Assembly (NCBI GenBank): GCA_016717105.1
Contig: JADKGF010000054.1
Span: forward strand, 35,884 to 99,883
Reading direction: 5' to 3'
DNA from: Saprospiraceae bacterium
GTDB taxonomy: Bacteria; Bacteroidota; Bacteroidia; Chitinophagales; Saprospiraceae
DNA: 64,000 nt
Within the stretch, counting starts at the first letter, position 1. Every line of letters starts with the position of its first letter. A program made the position numbers and the translations under genes. The notes under the pieces were generated by a model that was not told the DNA's origin, ran no database searches, and saw nothing but the letters and a program-made list of their open reading frames with translations. This document shows positions 1 through 7,372 of the stretch, piece by piece.

Positions 1-1131
1 ATCATCGATGATTATTTTTATATTTTCGTCGGGCAAGGCTCCACCTTCTGGGCTTTTTAGAAAAGCGTAAAGCTGGTACGCATCATCATCAGTATATTTC
101 AATGATGGCATATGATTATAAGTAGCAACGCCAGCTATGAGTGCATAGATTTTGGTTTTACTATCTGCAGGCTTGAAAGATGATGGTTTTGAATCTGCAA
201 TTACGGTAGATTGGGAATTAGAATTAAGTTTTTGTTTTGGAACACCATTATCCCAAAGCGCCGTATAAACATTGCCTTTAGCAAAATGCATGGTGCCTTT
301 CCCATGCGGAGCATGATTTTTCCAGCCACCTTCATAAAAATCCCCGTTTGCATATTTACAACTTCCATTTCCTTCGGCTTGACCATTGGTAAACTCTCCA
401 GTAAAGATTGAGCCATCTTTGTATCTTAATGTTCCGATAGTATTGTGGCAAAATTCTTTATTACAATCTAATGGAGTTGAAGACGTAGTGGTTTGCTTTA
501 TAGGAATGTCAATAGTTGTACTGTTTGTTGCGGTTTCTGACTGCATGCCTTCTTCTTTGATCAAGACATTCATTTTATAGTAAGTTACAGAAAGATCGCC
601 GTTTTTCATTGTGATGCCCTTGCCGTTTTTCTTATTTTCTACCCATTCACCATCATAATATGATCCATCAACATCTGTCAATCGCCCCGTTCCTGAAAAA
701 AAACCATTAGCAAAACTGCCTTCATATACCGAACCATCAGCAAAGGTGTATTTGCCTTTGCCCGAAAATTTGCCTGAGCTCCATTCTCCATGATACACGT
801 CACCATTGATGTAGGTCATTTTACCTGATCCAGAGATCGTGCCTTGCTCATAATATCCTGTGTAAATATCTTTGGTTTTGAAGGTCATTTTACCCAAGCC
901 GTGTTTCATACCAGAACGAAATTCACCTATATACACACTTCCGTCTTTGTGATAATAAGTACCCTGTCCGTGTGGCTTCCCTTTGGAAAAAGTACCACCG
1001 TATTTTGATCCATCTTTAAATATATACGTACCTTTGCCATTGTAACAGTTGCCGCTGATACACGTTGCTTGCACCTGAATGCTCGCCAAAAATAGAAATA
1101 TGGATAAGGAATATCTTAATAACATCTGCAT
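1..1131 (-). CDS. Exported MORN-repeat protein with caspase-like (peptidase C14) domain, cut by the window edge
   Basis: The frame is open from an ATG at 1131 to the left edge (377 codons seen, no stop). Residues 1-23 form a signal peptide (hydrophobic core LLRYSLSIFLFLASI). About ten 23-residue MORN repeats of the G-x-G-x-x-x-x-x-D-G-x-x-Y-x-G-x-F/W type follow in two blocks (about 30-200 and 235-300), separated by a Ser/Thr-rich linker. From about residue 325 the chain reads KIYALIAGVATY..LKYTDDDA..LYAFL, the beginning of a caspase p20-like domain. The catalytic His and Cys would lie outside the window, so activity cannot be judged. MORN repeats often mediate lipid or protein binding. An exported MORN-metacaspase is known as an architecture in Bacteroidota, but its role is unclear. 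Confidence 0.85.
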   Translation of the reverse strand, partial: MQMLLRYSLSIFLFLASIQVQATCISGNCYNGKGTYIFKDGSKYGGTFSKGKPHGQGTYYHKDGSVYIGEFRSGMKHGLGKMTFKTKDIYTGYYEQGTISGSGKMTYINGDVYHGEWSSGKFSGKGKYTFADGSVYEGSFANGFFSGTGRLTDVDGSYYDGEWVENKKNGKGITMKNGDLSVTYYKMNVLIKEEGMQSETATNSTTIDIPIKQTTTSSTPLDCNKEFCHNTIGTLRYKDGSIFTGEFTNGQAEGNGSCKYANGDFYEGGWKNHAPHGKGTMHFAKGNVYTALWDNGVPKQKLNSNSQSTVIADSKPSSFKPADSKTKIYALIAGVATYNHMPSLKYTDDDAYQLYAFLKSPEGGALPDENIKIIIDD

Positions 1132-1251
1132 CCTGATTTGTTTTCTGATTTTGATTCTAATGTGTAAAGGTAAGGCTGATGTCAAAATTTTTTAATGATT
1201 TTAGTATAAAACATTATTATTTTATAAAATATTATAAACCAAACCAATTTT

Positions 1252-1746
1252 ATGAACAAGTTAACACTATTAATTTTTTTATTCGGAGTGATTTTTGTTT
1301 CCTGCAAAAATGAAAATAATCGAATTGCAGATCAAAGTGGTAGTGCTGCAGGATATTTTGGTGAAAAAATCGATACCGTTGGCATGATTTCTTATGAAAA
1401 TCTCTTGGCTCAAATGGCCACAAATGACTCTGTAGAAGCTAAAGTGTTTGGTAAAGTATCTGCGGTTTGTCAGACTAAAGGTTGTTGGATGAATATTATC
1501 TCGGATTCAGATACAACAAAAACGGAAATGTTTGTTGAGTTTCTAGATTATGGATTTTTTATGCCAAAAGATATTGCTGGAAAAGAAGTTGTCATGAAAG
1601 GCAAGGCGTATGTAGAAGAAACATCGGTAGAAGATCTTAAACATTTTGCTGAGGATGAAGGATTGACAGAAGCTGAAATTGCAAAAATAACTGAGCCTAA
1701 AGTGGAATTAAAATTTATGGCTTCTGGTGTTATGATCAAGCCGTAA
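1252..1746 (+). CDS. DUF4920 domain lipoprotein
   Basis: This is a 164-residue protein with a lipoprotein signal peptide (LIFLFGVIFVSC, lipobox Cys at about 18), so it is probably anchored in a membrane facing the periplasm. The body matches the DUF4920 family, whose hallmark is the CxxxGCW motif, seen here as VCQTKGCWMNI at about residues 76-86. The fold resembles an OB-type beta-barrel and the conserved Cys pair may bind metal, but no function is established. The gene converges on the aldose epimerase gene and their 3' ends overlap by 11 bp. No clear promoter box was seen upstream. Confidence 0.85.
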   Translation: MNKLTLLIFLFGVIFVSCKNENNRIADQSGSAAGYFGEKIDTVGMISYENLLAQMATNDSVEAKVFGKVSAVCQTKGCWMNIISDSDTTKTEMFVEFLDYGFFMPKDIAGKEVVMKGKAYVEETSVEDLKHFAEDEGLTEAEIAKITEPKVELKFMASGVMIKP

Positions 1747-2788
1747 GATCGATTTTATAGATTGTTTTTGAATAAAATTCGATACTTGGACGCAATATAG
1801 TATCGGGGAAATGGGCATGATTTGGTGAATCAGGAAAGTGTTGAGTTTCAAGACAAAAACCAGCATAATCACGGTATTTACCAGGCTTGCCATCGACATT
1901 ATTGAGCCAATTACCGGTGTATAATTGGATAGCTGGTTGATCCGTAAAAACGGTTAGTCTACGTCCACTTTTATTATGAATAGCTACAGCGGCAGGCATG
2001 TAAAAATCGCCTGAATCCAATACAAAATTATGATCGTACCCTTTGGCCTGCCTTATCGATTCATCATCTGATTGCAGACCAAAAGCAATGCTCCTGAAAT
2101 TCGTAAAGTCAAAAACGGAGTCTTTCACGGCTTGAAAATTTCCTGTGGGAATCAAGTTTTTATCGGTAATGGTGATTTTTTTAGCATTTATTCGAACCAT
2201 ATGATCGGAGATGTCTGCATTTTGGTCGCCAGAAAGATTAAAATAACAATGGTTGGTCAAGTTTATAGGAGTGGCTCGGTCTGACTCAGCAAAATATTCG
2301 ATTTTGAGTTCATTCATGATGTTATAAGTATAGATAACCTTTACAGTAAGATTGCCTGGATATCCTTCTTCCAAATGCGGACTTTTGACGGTAAGAATTA
2401 AGGAAATCGAATCAGAACTAGATGAAATTTCATCATTCCATATCTTCTTGTTGAGCCCTTGAAATCCACCATGCAGGTGATTCGGAGGTAAGTTTGTAGT
2501 AAGTTGAAATGGGTGACCATCGATGGAGAATTTACCAAAAGCGATTCTATTGGCATATCTGCCAGTAATACAGCCGAAATATGGATGATCTTTTAAATAA
2601 CCATCAAAATCTTTACACCCAAGAAGAATGTCATTGTAATGGCCATATTTGTCAGCACAAATCCAAGAATGCACTATACCGCCATAGTTTGTAATTTGAA
2701 TTTGATTGCCATTTATGTTGCGAAATGTGTACAAATAAACATCTCGTTCATGGTGATTTCCAAACAATTCTTTTTTTACTGACAGCAT
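1736..2788 (-). CDS. galM: Aldose 1-epimerase (galactose mutarotase)
   Basis: This 350-residue enzyme interconverts alpha and beta anomers of aldoses such as galactose. Family motifs are present: NHLHGG (about 103-108), NLTNHCYFNLSG with the presumed general acid His180, and ETQHFPDSPNH with the presumed general base Glu314. The length is normal for the family. No signal peptide is visible, so it is probably cytoplasmic. No other galactose gene lies next to it. It ends inside the last codons of the convergent DUF4920 gene. Confidence 0.93.
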   Translation of the reverse strand: MLSVKKELFGNHHERDVYLYTFRNINGNQIQITNYGGIVHSWICADKYGHYNDILLGCKDFDGYLKDHPYFGCITGRYANRIAFGKFSIDGHPFQLTTNLPPNHLHGGFQGLNKKIWNDEISSSSDSISLILTVKSPHLEEGYPGNLTVKVIYTYNIMNELKIEYFAESDRATPINLTNHCYFNLSGDQNADISDHMVRINAKKITITDKNLIPTGNFQAVKDSVFDFTNFRSIAFGLQSDDESIRQAKGYDHNFVLDSGDFYMPAAVAIHNKSGRRLTVFTDQPAIQLYTGNWLNNVDGKPGKYRDYAGFCLETQHFPDSPNHAHFPDTILRPSIEFYSKTIYKIDLTA

Positions 2789-2935
2789 GAATTTTTAATT
2801 CAAATTAAAATTAATTGTAATATATATAAGGTATATGACGCTTGTAATTATGCTATAAAATGTCATAATTGAGACAAAAATAAATAAATTATAAACTTTA
2901 ACACTTTTTTAAGTACGTACAAACAATATTATATT

Positions 2936-2943
2936 TATATTTG
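2936..2943 (+). promoter_or_regulatory. Bacteroidota -7 box TATATTTG for the small T9SS gene
   Basis: The sequence matches the TAnnTTTG consensus of the primary Bacteroidota sigma factor. Transcription would start about 4 bases downstream, some 18 nt before the ATG at 2965. Confidence 0.5.
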
Positions 2944-2964
2944 CCCAAATATAATTGATTGAAC

Positions 2965-3321
2965 ATGGGTAGAAGTTTACAAATTGTATGTTTATTTTGT
3001 TTATTTATCTTTTCATATGATAAGGTAAGTGCACAATCTATAAACAATATCGGGCAGAATCCGACTGAATTGGTGGCAGATGATTTGAAAGTATTTCCCA
3101 ATCCTACGACAGATTATATTCAGATTAGCAATAGTACCAATATTAAAAAGGTGGTCATTTACAATATGTTTGGTAAGGAAGTAAAGTCATATTTTCATTA
3201 TGCAAATGCATTACATGATGTTAGCGAAATCAAAGCTGGAATGTATATTGTAAAAATGCTTGACGAAAAAAATAAAGTCGTCAAATCTGTTAAATTAAAT
3301 AAGACCTACGCTGGTGTCTAA
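2965..3321 (+). CDS. Very small T9SS cargo protein, almost only a sorting domain
   Basis: The product has 118 residues. After a signal peptide (about 1-24, ending VSA-Q) only about 16 residues precede a complete type A T9SS C-terminal domain: LKVFPNPTTDYIQI, then VVIYNMFGKEV and GMYIVKM, ending in a short basic strand. The mature protein would therefore be little more than the sorting signal. The ATG at 2965 is chosen over a TTG at 2959, which lies closer to the predicted transcript start. The gene is 20 bp upstream of a second T9SS protein with a very similar tail, and the two probably form an operon. No function can be assigned to the short N-terminal stretch. Confidence 0.75.
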   Translation: MGRSLQIVCLFCLFIFSYDKVSAQSINNIGQNPTELVADDLKVFPNPTTDYIQISNSTNIKKVVIYNMFGKEVKSYFHYANALHDVSEIKAGMYIVKMLDEKNKVVKSVKLNKTYAGV

Positions 3322-3341
3322 ATAACTTTTAAAATTTTGAT

Positions 3342-4034
3342 ATGAAATTTTTATATACATTTTTAATCGTTTTTTCTGCCTTTGCATTGAGTGCTCAGAT
3401 ATCTCATAGACCTAATCCTTTAGCCATAAAGGCGCATAAGGATAGCACAGATGTGAAATTGAATGTTTATTTAAATAACGAAGCCGATACAACGTATGAA
3501 ATGTATTGGAAGTTGGTAAAAGATACATCTACATGGATGAAGGAATGGGCTACTTATGTTTGCGACAGTCAGCTTTGCTATAATGACAATAGAGATTACA
3601 ATTCTCTTGCAAACTCATGGCCTAAAGGCGAAACAAAATTGGAATTTCACTTTAAGCCAAATGGTAAAGATGGCTGTACGATAATTAAATTAATTTTGTA
3701 CGGCGATAAGAATTTTACTCAAGAAATTTATAGAACTAGTATAAATATAAACAATTGTATTTCCAATTCTATAAATGTAGCAGTTCCATCCTCAAATATA
3801 AAATTATATCCGAATCCTGCGTCTGAATATTTTCAGATAAGCAACGACTCAAATGTAGATAAAATCAAGGTGTACAATATGTTTGGAAGAGAAATCAAGT
3901 CTTTCTATCACTATAACAATGCACAGCATGAGATAGGAGAATTGAAATCAGGTATGTATATTTTGAAAATGATCGATGAAAAAGGTAGATTGGTCAAAAC
4001 CATGAAGTTAAATAAAGTGTACTCCGGTGCATAA
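3342..4034 (+). CDS. Secreted T9SS type A sorting-domain protein
   Basis: A 230-residue protein with a clear signal peptide (LYTFLIVFSAFALSAQ). A domain of about 120 residues follows, containing cysteines (VCDSQLCY, DGCTIIKL) that could form disulfides. The last 75 residues form the T9SS tail (IKLYPNPASEYFQI, IKVYNMFGREI, GMYILKMIDEKG). The tail is strongly similar to that of the gene just upstream, so the two arose by duplication or exchanged tails. The central domain resembles short secreted proteins of Saprospiraceae, but I do not recognise a function. A strong hairpin terminator follows at 4062. Confidence 0.8.
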   Translation: MKFLYTFLIVFSAFALSAQISHRPNPLAIKAHKDSTDVKLNVYLNNEADTTYEMYWKLVKDTSTWMKEWATYVCDSQLCYNDNRDYNSLANSWPKGETKLEFHFKPNGKDGCTIIKLILYGDKNFTQEIYRTSININNCISNSINVAVPSSNIKLYPNPASEYFQISNDSNVDKIKVYNMFGREIKSFYHYNNAQHEIGELKSGMYILKMIDEKGRLVKTMKLNKVYSGA

Positions 4035-4061
4035 CCATATAAAGTGAATCAATATATAATG

Positions 4062-4094
4062 AAACCTTTAGCTTAAAACACTAAAGGTTTTTTT
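4062..4094. terminator. Bidirectional rho-independent terminator between convergent genes
   Basis: Inverted repeat AAACCTTTAG (4062-4071) / CTAAAGGTTT (4081-4090) with a 9-nt loop, followed by T residues on the plus strand. It separates the T9SS gene pair from the convergent QueD-like gene, whose stop codon it touches. Confidence 0.8.
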
Positions 4095-4500
4095 ATGCTG
4101 GGTATTGAACGGAGTTTCTTGGCGTTTCCCATAATCGTACACTCAATTCTAAGTTTTCATCCAACGATTGTCTTAGGATATTGTAAATCACATACACAAT
4201 ATGCTCGGCACTAGGTATAAGGGATGCAAATTCGACTGTATCTAAGTTTAGATTTTTGTGATCGAATCGGTCTTCGATGTGAATTTTTATAAGATCAGCC
4301 AAATATTTCATATCTATAACATAGCCTGTTTCAGGATTTACTTCACCTGTGACCTTGACTTCAAGTTCATAATTGTGGCCATGATAATTCTGATTATTGC
4401 ATAAACCAAAGACGTTTCGATTCTTTTCATCGCTCCAATTTGGGTTGTGTAATCTGTGAGCAGCATTAAAATGCCCTTTCCTATAAACAGATACTTTCAT
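4093..4500 (-). CDS. queD: 6-carboxytetrahydropterin synthase / 6-pyruvoyltetrahydropterin synthase family
   Basis: A 135-residue member of the PTPS/QueD family. QueD converts dihydroneopterin triphosphate to 6-carboxytetrahydropterin in queuosine synthesis. Visible motifs are the zinc ligands HFNAAH and YHGHNY, the catalytic Cys in FGLCNNQNYHGH, and GYVIDMKYLADLI. FDHKNLN, PSAEHIV and the terminal VRLWETPRNSVQY contribute the pterin-anchoring Glu. No other queuosine gene lies nearby, so assignment within the family (QueD rather than PTPS) rests on its being bacterial. The two genes on its 5' side are transcribed in the opposite direction. Confidence 0.88.
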   Translation of the reverse strand: MKVSVYRKGHFNAAHRLHNPNWSDEKNRNVFGLCNNQNYHGHNYELEVKVTGEVNPETGYVIDMKYLADLIKIHIEDRFDHKNLNLDTVEFASLIPSAEHIVYVIYNILRQSLDENLELSVRLWETPRNSVQYPA

Positions 4501-4614
4501 TAGAATCTTTTCTGCACTAACGTTGTTAATAAATCTTTTGTTGCAGAAAGTATAACGTACTTTGATAGTTGAAGTATTATATTGCTATAAATTCATCACA
4601 TCATATTAATGGCG

Positions 4615-4622
4615 TACCTTTG
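4615..4622 (+). promoter_or_regulatory. -7 box TACCTTTG for glutathione peroxidase-holB
   Basis: TAnnTTTG match 28 bp before the ATG of the glutathione peroxidase gene. The gap to holB is only 18 bp, so this promoter probably serves both. Confidence 0.5.
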
Positions 4623-4650
4623 TCTCCATTTAGCAACTTAAACAAGAGAA

Positions 4651-5136
4651 ATGACCCAGAAGGTGTATAATATTTCCATCAAAGATATCAGTGGTAAGCC
4701 CATTGAACTTCAACAATTTGAAGGTAAAAAAATGATGATCGTTAATGTAGCGTCAGAATGTGGCTTTACAAAACAATATGCACAGTTAGAGGAATTGTAT
4801 CGAACATTTCAGGACAGCTTGGTGATATTGGCTTGTCCTTGTAATGATTTTGGTGGCCAAGAGCCTGGCTCTGATGCAGAAATTATTTCCTTTTGTCAAA
4901 AAAATTATGGTGTAAGTTTTCCAATAACCCAAAAGATAGAAATTTCTAACAATACGCATCATCTTTACCAGTTTCTTACAAAGAAAGATAAAAATGGACT
5001 TGGAGATTTTCAGGTAGAATGGAATTTTCACAAATTTCTCATTGCAGAAACCGGCGAACTGTATAAAAGTATATCATCAGCAACAGACCCAATGGATGAG
5101 GTGATTTTGCAATGGCTCGAAAATAATCAACATTAA
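4651..5136 (+). CDS. Glutathione peroxidase-family thiol peroxidase
   Basis: A 161-residue protein reducing hydrogen or lipid peroxides. The catalytic tetrad of the family is visible: Cys37 in NVASECGFT (cysteine, not selenocysteine), Gln70 in FGGQEPG, and Trp124-Asn125 in VEWNFHKF. No signal peptide is seen, so it is cytoplasmic. Most bacterial Cys-type members use thioredoxin rather than glutathione as reductant, so the name describes the family rather than a proven electron donor. Cys64, in the LACPC segment, may take part in the disulfide. The gene is followed after 18 bp by holB. Confidence 0.92.
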   Translation: MTQKVYNISIKDISGKPIELQQFEGKKMMIVNVASECGFTKQYAQLEELYRTFQDSLVILACPCNDFGGQEPGSDAEIISFCQKNYGVSFPITQKIEISNNTHHLYQFLTKKDKNGLGDFQVEWNFHKFLIAETGELYKSISSATDPMDEVILQWLENNQH

Positions 5137-5154
5137 TTTTGTGATCAGATAGAT

Positions 5155-6279
5155 ATGAGATTCAGTGACATAACCGGTAAAGAAGAATTAAAGCGTAGGA
5201 TAGCCAATACAGTGGATATCGGACGATTGCCACATGCACAAATATTATTAGGTAAAGAAGGTAGTGGCGGATTACCTACTGCTTTAGCACTGGCGTCTTA
5301 CATCATGTGTGAAAACAAAACGGATGGTGATAGTTGTGGACATTGTTCGCACTGCAAGAAGTCATTAAAATATATTCACCCTGACATCCATTTTTCATTT
5401 CCAGTAGTGAAATTTGGGGATAAAAAGCGAGAGCATACTACCAGTGACGATTTTTTAGTAAAATGGCGTAAGATACTTAGCGAAAATGCTTATATGGGCA
5501 TCGGAGATTGGTTGGAATATATAGATGCTGGCAATAGTAATCCAAATATTAATGTCAAAGAATGCAATGACATCATGACCAAACTCAATATGATGTCGTA
5601 TGAGTCTGATAAAAAAGTCTTGGTCATGTGGTTGCCCGAATACCTTGGAAATGAAGGCAATCGGTTGCTGAAACTTATAGAAGAGCCGACAGATAATACT
5701 TATATTATTTTAGTGGCTGAAAATCAAGACTTAATCCTTCAGACAATTTTGAGCCGATGTCAGTTGGTCAAAATTCCTGTATATGAAAGTAATGAAATAA
5801 GCCAGTTTCTGGTAGATAAATATGAAATCTTAAAAGATAAAGCTGATCAAATTGCAAATCTCGCTGATGGAAATATCAATTTAGCGATCCAAATTGGCAC
5901 CAATGAGTCTAAGGATTTTTCTGACATGCTCATCACATGGCTGAGAGTAGCATATAAGTCCGATCCTATCGAAATAAATAATTGGGTCAGCTCTGTAACC
6001 GAAATGAATAAGGACGAACAAAAGAACTTTTTTGAATATGGATTACATTTTTTTAGACAGTTTGTGTTTAGAATGCTTACTGGAAATGATAAAGTAAGCC
6101 TTACTGCAAAAGAACTCGAGATTGCAGGCAAAATGACGTCAATCATCAATGCAGATAAAGCGGAGTTTATAGCCGATAAGCTAAATGCGGCCATCGAGTG
6201 TGTCGGCCGTAATATCAATATAAGAATTATGTTATATGCTGATACACTTGCTGTTGGAGACGTAATCAGGAAAAATTAA
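5155..6279 (+). CDS. holB: DNA polymerase III delta-prime subunit (clamp loader)
   Basis: A 374-residue AAA+ clamp-loader subunit. The zinc module has four cysteines (MCENK..CGHCSHC, about 51-67). The Walker A region reads GKEGSGGLPTA and lacks the canonical GKT, as expected for delta-prime, which does not hydrolyse ATP. The SRC motif (ILSRCQLV, about 200-207) is present and would supply the arginine finger to the neighbouring subunit. The helical C-terminal region is consistent with the collar domain. It is likely cotranscribed with the upstream peroxidase gene. DnaX is not in the window. Confidence 0.87.
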   Translation: MRFSDITGKEELKRRIANTVDIGRLPHAQILLGKEGSGGLPTALALASYIMCENKTDGDSCGHCSHCKKSLKYIHPDIHFSFPVVKFGDKKREHTTSDDFLVKWRKILSENAYMGIGDWLEYIDAGNSNPNINVKECNDIMTKLNMMSYESDKKVLVMWLPEYLGNEGNRLLKLIEEPTDNTYIILVAENQDLILQTILSRCQLVKIPVYESNEISQFLVDKYEILKDKADQIANLADGNINLAIQIGTNESKDFSDMLITWLRVAYKSDPIEINNWVSSVTEMNKDEQKNFFEYGLHFFRQFVFRMLTGNDKVSLTAKELEIAGKMTSIINADKAEFIADKLNAAIECVGRNINIRIMLYADTLAVGDVIRKN

Positions 6280-6330
6280 AATGAGTTTTTAGGTGATTTT
6301 TATGTTAAATAATTACTATAAAACGAATTT

Positions 6331-6981
6331 TTATTGATTACCTGCTTTGTGATATGTGTATGAGTTAAAGGATGGAATGATGACCATCAGCAAAACTATG
6401 GCTATGAATAATTTCATCATATAAGCTTCAGGAACTATAAAACTTAAAATGATAGCCAACATACCTCCAACTACCCATATTTTACCACCTAATTGATGCG
6501 TTTTGCGCCAGTTGTTTTGGTTTTCTAATGTCCAAGGCAAGCGAAAACCAACAAAATAATTGGGTTTTATATTATACAAAAAATTTCCAATGATGGCAAA
6601 AAATCCACCTAGCAATACGAAAAGCAAATTTCCACTTTCTCCTTGAACTGCGGTGTAAATAATGTAAATGGTCAATAAAGAAATAAAGACAATAGACGTA
6701 ATTCCCAATTTTTCCATTATGCCTTGTGATTGAAGACTTTGGTTTTTCGGGTCTAACTTCCCAACATTGGTGATGATAAGATATGCTACAACTCCGATTC
6801 CCATCATAAAACTAACTGTACTCCACAAATTGCTTTTATCTCCAAATCGATTCGGTTTCATATCTGATCCAAAGTGCATCGCTACTTGGTCAGGAAGACT
6901 ATCAAAAATACTGTTTAAATAGACGAAAGGTGCTGCACAACAAAGGAGCAAGAAAAGGTTTTTTAGTGAAAAAAGTTTCAT
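6331..6981 (-). CDS. SdpI/YhfL-family integral membrane protein (DUF1648)
   Basis: A 216-residue protein with about six hydrophobic segments. The N-terminal part carries the DUF1648 pattern (LPDQVAMHFGSDMKPNRFGDK). The C-terminal part matches the SdpI family (KPNYFVGFRLPWTLENQNNWRKTHQLGGKIWVVGG). In Bacillus subtilis SdpI gives immunity to the SDP toxin and tethers the repressor SdpR to the membrane. In Bacteroidota the pair is common without any toxin gene, and its role is unknown. The gene lies 21 bp downstream of the ArsR-type regulator and surely shares its transcript. Confidence 0.88.
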   Translation of the reverse strand: MKLFSLKNLFLLLCCAAPFVYLNSIFDSLPDQVAMHFGSDMKPNRFGDKSNLWSTVSFMMGIGVVAYLIITNVGKLDPKNQSLQSQGIMEKLGITSIVFISLLTIYIIYTAVQGESGNLLFVLLGGFFAIIGNFLYNIKPNYFVGFRLPWTLENQNNWRKTHQLGGKIWVVGGMLAIILSFIVPEAYMMKLFIAIVLLMVIIPSFNSYTYHKAGNQ

Positions 6982-7002
6982 AACGTTGGTTTTAGAAAGT
7001 GA

Positions 7003-7260
7003 TTATTTTGATTTTATTTGATAAATCCACTGGAGCATTTCATCCAGCACTGTGGTACTTATACTATAAATAATAAATTGTCCTTGCTTGGCTGAAGTCA
7101 CTAATCCGGCTTGTCTCAACAGATCCAAATGGTGCGAAATAGTAGGTTTGCCGATATTAAAATGTTCTGCAATATCGCCCGCGCTCATATCTTTATCTTT
7201 TAATAAGTCCAAAATATCTCTTCGTATCGGGTCATTTAATGCTTTAAAAAGTGCGTTCAA
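7003..7260 (-). CDS. SdpR-family ArsR-type autorepressor
   Basis: A winged-helix regulator of 85 residues when started at the TTG at 7260 (NALFKALNDPIRRDILDLL), which is where members of this family usually begin. The frame is open to another TTG at 7287, but that start would lie inside a perfect palindrome that looks like the operator. The recognition helix region reads IGKPTISHHLDLLRQAGLV. No metal-binding Cys box (ELCVCDL type) is visible, so it is not a metal sensor. It is followed by the SdpI-like gene. By analogy the protein represses its own operon and is released by interaction with SdpI. Confidence 0.85.
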   Translation of the reverse strand: MNALFKALNDPIRRDILDLLKDKDMSAGDIAEHFNIGKPTISHHLDLLRQAGLVTSAKQGQFIIYSISTTVLDEMLQWIYQIKSK

Positions 7261-7274
7261 TATTTTTGTGTTTC

Positions 7275-7300
7275 TATATTTCGACAAATATCGAAATATA
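7275..7300 (-). promoter_or_regulatory. Perfect 10-bp inverted repeat, likely operator of the sdpR-sdpI operon
   Basis: TATATTTCGA (7275-7284), spacer CAAATA, TCGAAATATA (7291-7300): both 10-bp arms are exact. It lies 14 bp before the chosen sdpR start and overlaps a -7-like GATATTTG on the minus strand. A dimeric ArsR-type repressor bound here would block transcription initiation. Confidence 0.7.
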
Positions 7301-7372
7301 TTTTCAATAAATCAAGTTTTTCTCGAAAAATTTGGAAAAAAATATGATTCTTATAAAAACTACTTATCGAAA

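Noticed and set aside
4651..5136. Selenocysteine glutathione peroxidase
   Set aside because: The active-site codon is TGT (Cys) and there is no in-frame TGA or SECIS-like hairpin.
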